In this document: piece after piece, positions 5,979 through 8,536 of the stretch
How positions within the stretch are numbered: the stretch's first letter is position 1
Layout: every line of letters begins with the position of its first letter
DNA from: a bacterium
GTDB lineage: Bacteria; Bacteroidota; Bacteroidia; Bacteroidales; Bacteroidaceae
Length of the DNA: 8,536 nucleotides
Assembly: GCA_004559785.1 (NCBI GenBank)
Contig: SFXD01000083.1
Location: 1-8,536 of the forward strand
Reading direction: 5' to 3'
Made by a program: the position numbers and the translations under genes
Notes under the pieces: model-generated
The model's database searches: none
What the model was told of the DNA's origin: nothing
What the model saw: only the letters and a program-made list of their open reading frames with translations

Positions 5979-7529
5979 ATGAATTCATACAGGTTACTTT
6001 GGGTAGATGACGAAATGGAGTTGCTGAAGGCTCACATCCTGTTCCTGGAGAAGAAGGGCTATCAGGTGGTGACGGTCAGCAATGGCTATGATGCCATAGA
6101 GAAATGTACGGATGAGGCTTTCGACCTGATATTGCTGGACGAGAACATGCCTGGGTTGAGCGGATTGGAGACGCTGAACCGGATAAAGGATATCCTGCCA
6201 GGAACACCCGTTGTGATGGTCACCAAGAGCGAGGAGGAGAACATTATGGAGCAGGCGATAGGTGCCAAGATAGCCGACTACCTCATCAAGCCTGTCAACC
6301 CAACCCAGATATTGCTCACCCTGAAGAAGAATATCCACCACAAGGAGATTGTCACCGAGCAGACACAGACGGCTTACCAACAGGACTTTGGCAAGATTGG
6401 CATGCAAATCAACGACTCGCTGTCCATTGAGGAGTGGTCGGAGGTATACAAGAGATTGACGTACTGGGAACTGCAATTGTCGGAGACAGACAGTGCGATG
6501 AAGGAGATGCTCAACATGCAGCGCATAGAGGCAAACAGGGAGTTTGCCAAGTTCATACGCAAGAACTACGTCAGGTGGATGGGCAATCCCGAGTCAAGAC
6601 CCATGATGAGCCCCGACATATTCAAGCGCAGCGTATTCCCGCGCCTGAACAATGGCGAGAAGGTTTTCCTGCTGGTGATAGACAATTTCCGCTTCGACCA
6701 GTGGAGGATGCTATACAACGAGATAGCCGACATCTTCAACGTCGAAGAGAACCTCTATTGCAGCATACTGCCCACGGCAACGCAGTATGCCAGGAACTCT
6801 ATATTCAGCGGCCTGATGCCTGACACCATAGCCCGCATGTTCCCCGACCTCTGGGTGGACGAGGATTCGGAGGAGGGCAAGAACCTGAACGAGGCTCCCC
6901 TTATACAGACACAGTTCGACAGGTACAGACGCAAGAACACCTTCACGTACCACAAGATTAATGATTCGCAGTCTGCTGAGAAATTCGTACAGCAGATGCC
7001 GCACTTGCAGAAATATGACCTCAACGTAGTGGTGCTCAACTTCATCGACATGCTTAGCCATGCCCGTACAGAGAGCAGGATGGTGAGGGAACTTGCCAGC
7101 AACGAGGCAGCCTACAGGAGCATTACCCAAAGTTGGTTTAGGCATTCGCCCGTGGGAGACCTCTTCCGGAATCTTGCCTCCACCGACTATACCATAGTGC
7201 TCACTACGGACCATGGCAGCATAAGGTGCTACAATCCCATCAAGGTCATTGGTGACAGGAATACCAACACCAACCTTAGGTACAAGTTGGGAAGGAGTCT
7301 CAGCTACAACCAGAAGGAGGTAATGGAAATCAAGGATCCGAAGGCTGTCGGACTGCCAAGCCCTAACATTAGCACGACATACATATTTGCCACGGGAGAC
7401 GATTTCTTCGCCTATCCCAACAATTACAACTACTACGTGCAGTACTACAAGGATACCTTCCAGCATGGAGGCATCAGCATGGAAGAGATGCTCGTGCCGC
7501 TGATAACGCTGAGGGGGCGAAGGCGTTAG
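5979..7529 (+). CDS. porX: T9SS response regulator with PglZ phosphodiesterase domain, PorX
   Basis: The 516-residue protein couples a receiver domain to an alkaline-phosphatase-superfamily PglZ effector domain. Family members respond to the PorY histidine kinase, control T9SS gene expression and, by published work, cleave oligonucleotides. Receiver, about 4-120: acidic pair D10/D11, phospho-acceptor D54 in LILLDENMPG, T82 and K104 in YLIKP. A helical linker spans about 121-205. The PglZ domain, about 206-516, keeps the metal ligands of the superfamily: D235 (LLVIDNFRFD), nucleophile T268 (LPTATQYARNS), D357 and H361 (FIDMLSHARTES), D411-H412 (TTDHGS) and H496 (FQHGGIS). All expected catalytic residues are present, so the enzyme should be active. 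Length matches the family (about 515-520). The neighbour porW acts in the same system; tsaE follows 75 bp downstream. No porY kinase is in the window, which is usual because it is typically encoded elsewhere. Confidence 0.95.
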   Translation: MNSYRLLWVDDEMELLKAHILFLEKKGYQVVTVSNGYDAIEKCTDEAFDLILLDENMPGLSGLETLNRIKDILPGTPVVMVTKSEEENIMEQAIGAKIADYLIKPVNPTQILLTLKKNIHHKEIVTEQTQTAYQQDFGKIGMQINDSLSIEEWSEVYKRLTYWELQLSETDSAMKEMLNMQRIEANREFAKFIRKNYVRWMGNPESRPMMSPDIFKRSVFPRLNNGEKVFLLVIDNFRFDQWRMLYNEIADIFNVEENLYCSILPTATQYARNSIFSGLMPDTIARMFPDLWVDEDSEEGKNLNEAPLIQTQFDRYRRKNTFTYHKINDSQSAEKFVQQMPHLQKYDLNVVVLNFIDMLSHARTESRMVRELASNEAAYRSITQSWFRHSPVGDLFRNLASTDYTIVLTTDHGSIRCYNPIKVIGDRNTNTNLRYKLGRSLSYNQKEVMEIKDPKAVGLPSPNISTTYIFATGDDFFAYPNNYNYYVQYYKDTFQHGGISMEEMLVPLITLRGRRR

Positions 7530-7550
7530 GAACGTTCCGATTCGCCTTCG
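7518..7550 (+). other. Stem-loop spanning the porX stop codon
   Basis: CGAAGGCG (7518-7525), the last bases of porX, pairs perfectly with CGCCTTCG (7543-7550). The loop contains the palindrome GGAACGTTCC (7529-7538). No U-run follows, so it is not a standard intrinsic terminator. It may stabilise the porX 3' end or separate it from tsaE. Confidence 0.45.
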
Positions 7551-7604
7551 TGGGCGAGAAAGAAAAGGATATTGACATACATTATATATAATATATAGGA
7601 TAGG

Positions 7605-8015
7605 ATGGAGATTACGATAAGTTCGTTGGAAGATATAGACGCAGCTGCACGTCTGTTCGTCAGGGCTATGGGGGACAATACCGTATTTGCCTTTTACGGC
7701 AGCATGGGGGCTGGAAAGACTACGTTCATCAAGGCAATATGTTCGGCAATGGGCGTGAGGGAGACCGTTACTTCTCCCACCTTTGCCATTGTCAACGAAT
7801 ATGGTGATGCCGATGGCTGCCCTGTATACCACTTCGACTTCTACAGGATAAGGAAAGTGTCAGAGGCTTTTGACATGGGGTGCGAGGAGTACTTTAACAG
7901 TGGCTTCCCGTGTTTAATTGAATGGCCGGAACTGATAGAGGACATATTGCCAGAGGACGCAGTTCGCATTGCCATGCGGGTATTGCCCGACGGCACTCGT
8001 ATTGTAGTGTTCTGA
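7605..8015 (+). CDS. tsaE: tRNA threonylcarbamoyladenosine synthesis ATPase TsaE
   Basis: TsaE is the ATPase partner of TsaD/TsaB in making t6A at position 37 of tRNAs that read ANN codons, in the cytoplasm. The 136-residue length is normal for Bacteroidetes. Visible motifs are Walker A G32-SMGAGKTT (K38, T39), SPTF (57-60), HFDFYR (76-81, D78), DMGCEEYF (90-97) and LIEWPEL (104-110, catalytic-type E106 before W107). The ATG at 7605 is preceded by AGGATAGG. The gene lies 75 bp after porX on the same strand. I recall tsaE next to porX in other Bacteroidales, without an obvious functional link to secretion. No separate sigma-ABfr promoter is apparent, so transcription from upstream is likely. 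Confidence 0.95.
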   Translation: MEITISSLEDIDAAARLFVRAMGDNTVFAFYGSMGAGKTTFIKAICSAMGVRETVTSPTFAIVNEYGDADGCPVYHFDFYRIRKVSEAFDMGCEEYFNSGFPCLIEWPELIEDILPEDAVRIAMRVLPDGTRIVVF

Positions 8016-8093
8016 ATTGAATTGGGAACGAGCGAGTTCAGAAGGAGGCTTGCTTTCGTTATGCTGAGCGGAGTTTACTCCTGCTATGCCGAG

Positions 8094-8147
8094 TCGTGAC
8101 TTTTGACGATGGTCGAAAGTAGAGGAAGACCGAAGGTCAAGTCACGA
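8094..8147. repeat. Overlapping inverted repeats in the tsaE-Rpn gap
   Basis: TCGTGACTTTTGAC (8094-8107) pairs with GTCAAGTCACGA (8136-8147), with two unpaired T residues. The same left arm can instead form a 9-bp hairpin with 8112-8120 (ACTTTTGAC, loop GATG, GTCGAAAGT, one G-U pair). The two folds are mutually exclusive. A further hairpin GGAGT-TT-ACTCC lies just upstream (about 8070-8081). No U-run follows the large hairpin on the plus strand. The stretch 8016-8160 has no convincing coding frame and resembles an intergenic repeat element, but copies elsewhere cannot be checked here. Confidence 0.5.
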
Positions 8148-8170
8148 AATCAAAATAGAGACCGATAAAT

Positions 8171-8201
8171 TTTGTGGTTTCGCATAATTTTTGCATCTTT
8201 G
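8171..8201 (+). promoter_or_regulatory. sigma-ABfr-like promoter of the Rpn-family gene
   Basis: TTTG at 8171-8174 is followed after 19 bp by CATCTTTG at 8194-8201, which matches TAnnTTTG except for the first base. Expected transcription would begin near 8208, leaving a leader of only about 10 nt before the ATG at 8218, so translation may be nearly leaderless. Confidence 0.6.
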
Positions 8202-8217
8202 CAGAAAAATTGGTGTT

Positions 8218-8536
8218 ATGGAGACAATAGAGGACAGATACATAAGCCTGCTGACTGACTTCGGCTTCAAGCGCATCTTCGGCACTGCGCCTAACAAGGA
8301 CCTCCTGATATGCTTCCTCAACAGCCTGTTCGACGGCACGCAGGTGGTAAGGGACGTGATGTACATGAACAACGAGCATGTCGGCGACCTCTATGCCGAC
8401 AGGAAGGCAATCTTCGACGTGTACTGCGAGGGGGAGGACGGCGAGAAGTTCATCGTCGAGATGCAGAACGCCTACCAGGAGTTCTTCAAGGACCGTTCCC
8501 TGTTCTACTCCACGTTCCCCATCAGGGAGCAGGCTC
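8218..8536 (+). CDS. Partial Rpn-family nuclease/putative transposase (PD-(D/E)XK)
   Basis: The frame opens at ATG 8218 and continues for 106 codons off the right edge. Its N-terminus has the Rpn/PDDEXK_2 pattern: YISLLTDFGFKRIFGT (8-23), NKDLLICFLNSL (26-37), then RKAIFDVYCEGEDGEKFIVEMQ (62-83) with the nuclease core residues D67 and E81-x-Q83, followed by YQEFFKDRSLFYST. The family is often labelled 'transposase', but characterised members are DNA nucleases that promote RecA-independent recombination, and they are commonly present in many copies in Bacteroidales. Both core nuclease positions visible here are intact. The C-terminal half is outside the window, so integrity cannot be judged. 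It has its own promoter and follows a non-coding gap of about 200 bp, consistent with an accessory insertion after the conserved block. Confidence 0.9.
   Translation, partial: METIEDRYISLLTDFGFKRIFGTAPNKDLLICFLNSLFDGTQVVRDVMYMNNEHVGDLYADRKAIFDVYCEGEDGEKFIVEMQNAYQEFFKDRSLFYSTFPIREQA

Noticed and set aside
7572..7597. TTGACA with downstream TATAAT/TATATA as a sigma70 promoter for tsaE
   Set aside because: TATAAT is only 9 bp from TTGACA and TATATA 14 bp, neither at the correct spacing, and Bacteroidetes primary sigma does not use this consensus; the start would also fall inside the gene.
6711..7832. 373-codon minus-strand frame
   Set aside because: Antisense to porX and tsaE, both of which carry full sets of catalytic motifs; its length reflects codon bias on the coding strand.
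8137..8379. 80-codon minus-strand frame
   Set aside because: Antisense to the Rpn-family gene and its promoter.
1..8536. CRISPR array, insertion sequence ends or att sites
   Set aside because: No regularly spaced repeats, no terminal inverted repeats flanking a transposase, and no duplicated tRNA 3' end were seen.

Overview
The window looks like a chromosomal segment from a Bacteroidales bacterium, most likely Prevotella or a close relative. The evidence is a pair of type IX secretion (T9SS) regulatory genes (porW/sprE and porX), promoters of the Bacteroidetes sigma-ABfr form (TTTG, about 19-21 bp, TAnnTTTG), a tRNA gene without an encoded CCA, a lipoprotein signal of Bacteroidetes style, and an Rpn/PD-(D/E)XK 'transposase' typical of gut and oral Bacteroidales. 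Gene identities come from motif recognition by eye; no database search was possible.

Left part (1-1078), mostly minus strand. A gene running off the left edge encodes a protein with two membrane segments and a cytoplasmic C-terminus. It is probably the N-terminal half of a membrane-anchored winged-helix regulator. Upstream of it is a 47-codon remnant that looks like the first residues of an AAA-type ATP-binding protein cut off just before its Walker A motif. Next is a tRNA-Pro(GGG) gene on the minus strand with a 14-bp hairpin terminator. The tRNA promoter and the aroA promoter point away from each other and interlock within about 50 bp.

Central part (1079-8015), all plus strand. The order is aroA (shikimate pathway), a small one-TM protein with a Cys-rich CCGxHxVCE motif starting 4 nt after aroA, the TPR lipoprotein PorW/SprE, the response regulator/PglZ phosphodiesterase PorX, and tsaE (tRNA t6A synthesis). 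I see no clear internal promoter, so these five may be co-transcribed from the aroA promoter, although the gaps of 142, 83 and 75 bp leave room for unrecognised signals. PorW is an outer-membrane lipoprotein and PorX a cytoplasmic regulator of the same secretion machine, so their adjacency is functionally coherent. The 145-aa protein before them is the least explained member.

Right part (8016-8536). A 200-bp non-coding gap contains several overlapping inverted repeats, followed by a good sigma-ABfr-like promoter and the 5' part of an Rpn-family nuclease gene that runs off the right edge.

Overall this is mostly core genome flanked by accessory material. I do not see a clear unknown multi-gene system. 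The items most worth following are the interlocked promoters, the structured gap before the Rpn gene, the truncated ATPase remnant, and the uncharacterised 145-aa protein next to the T9SS genes.
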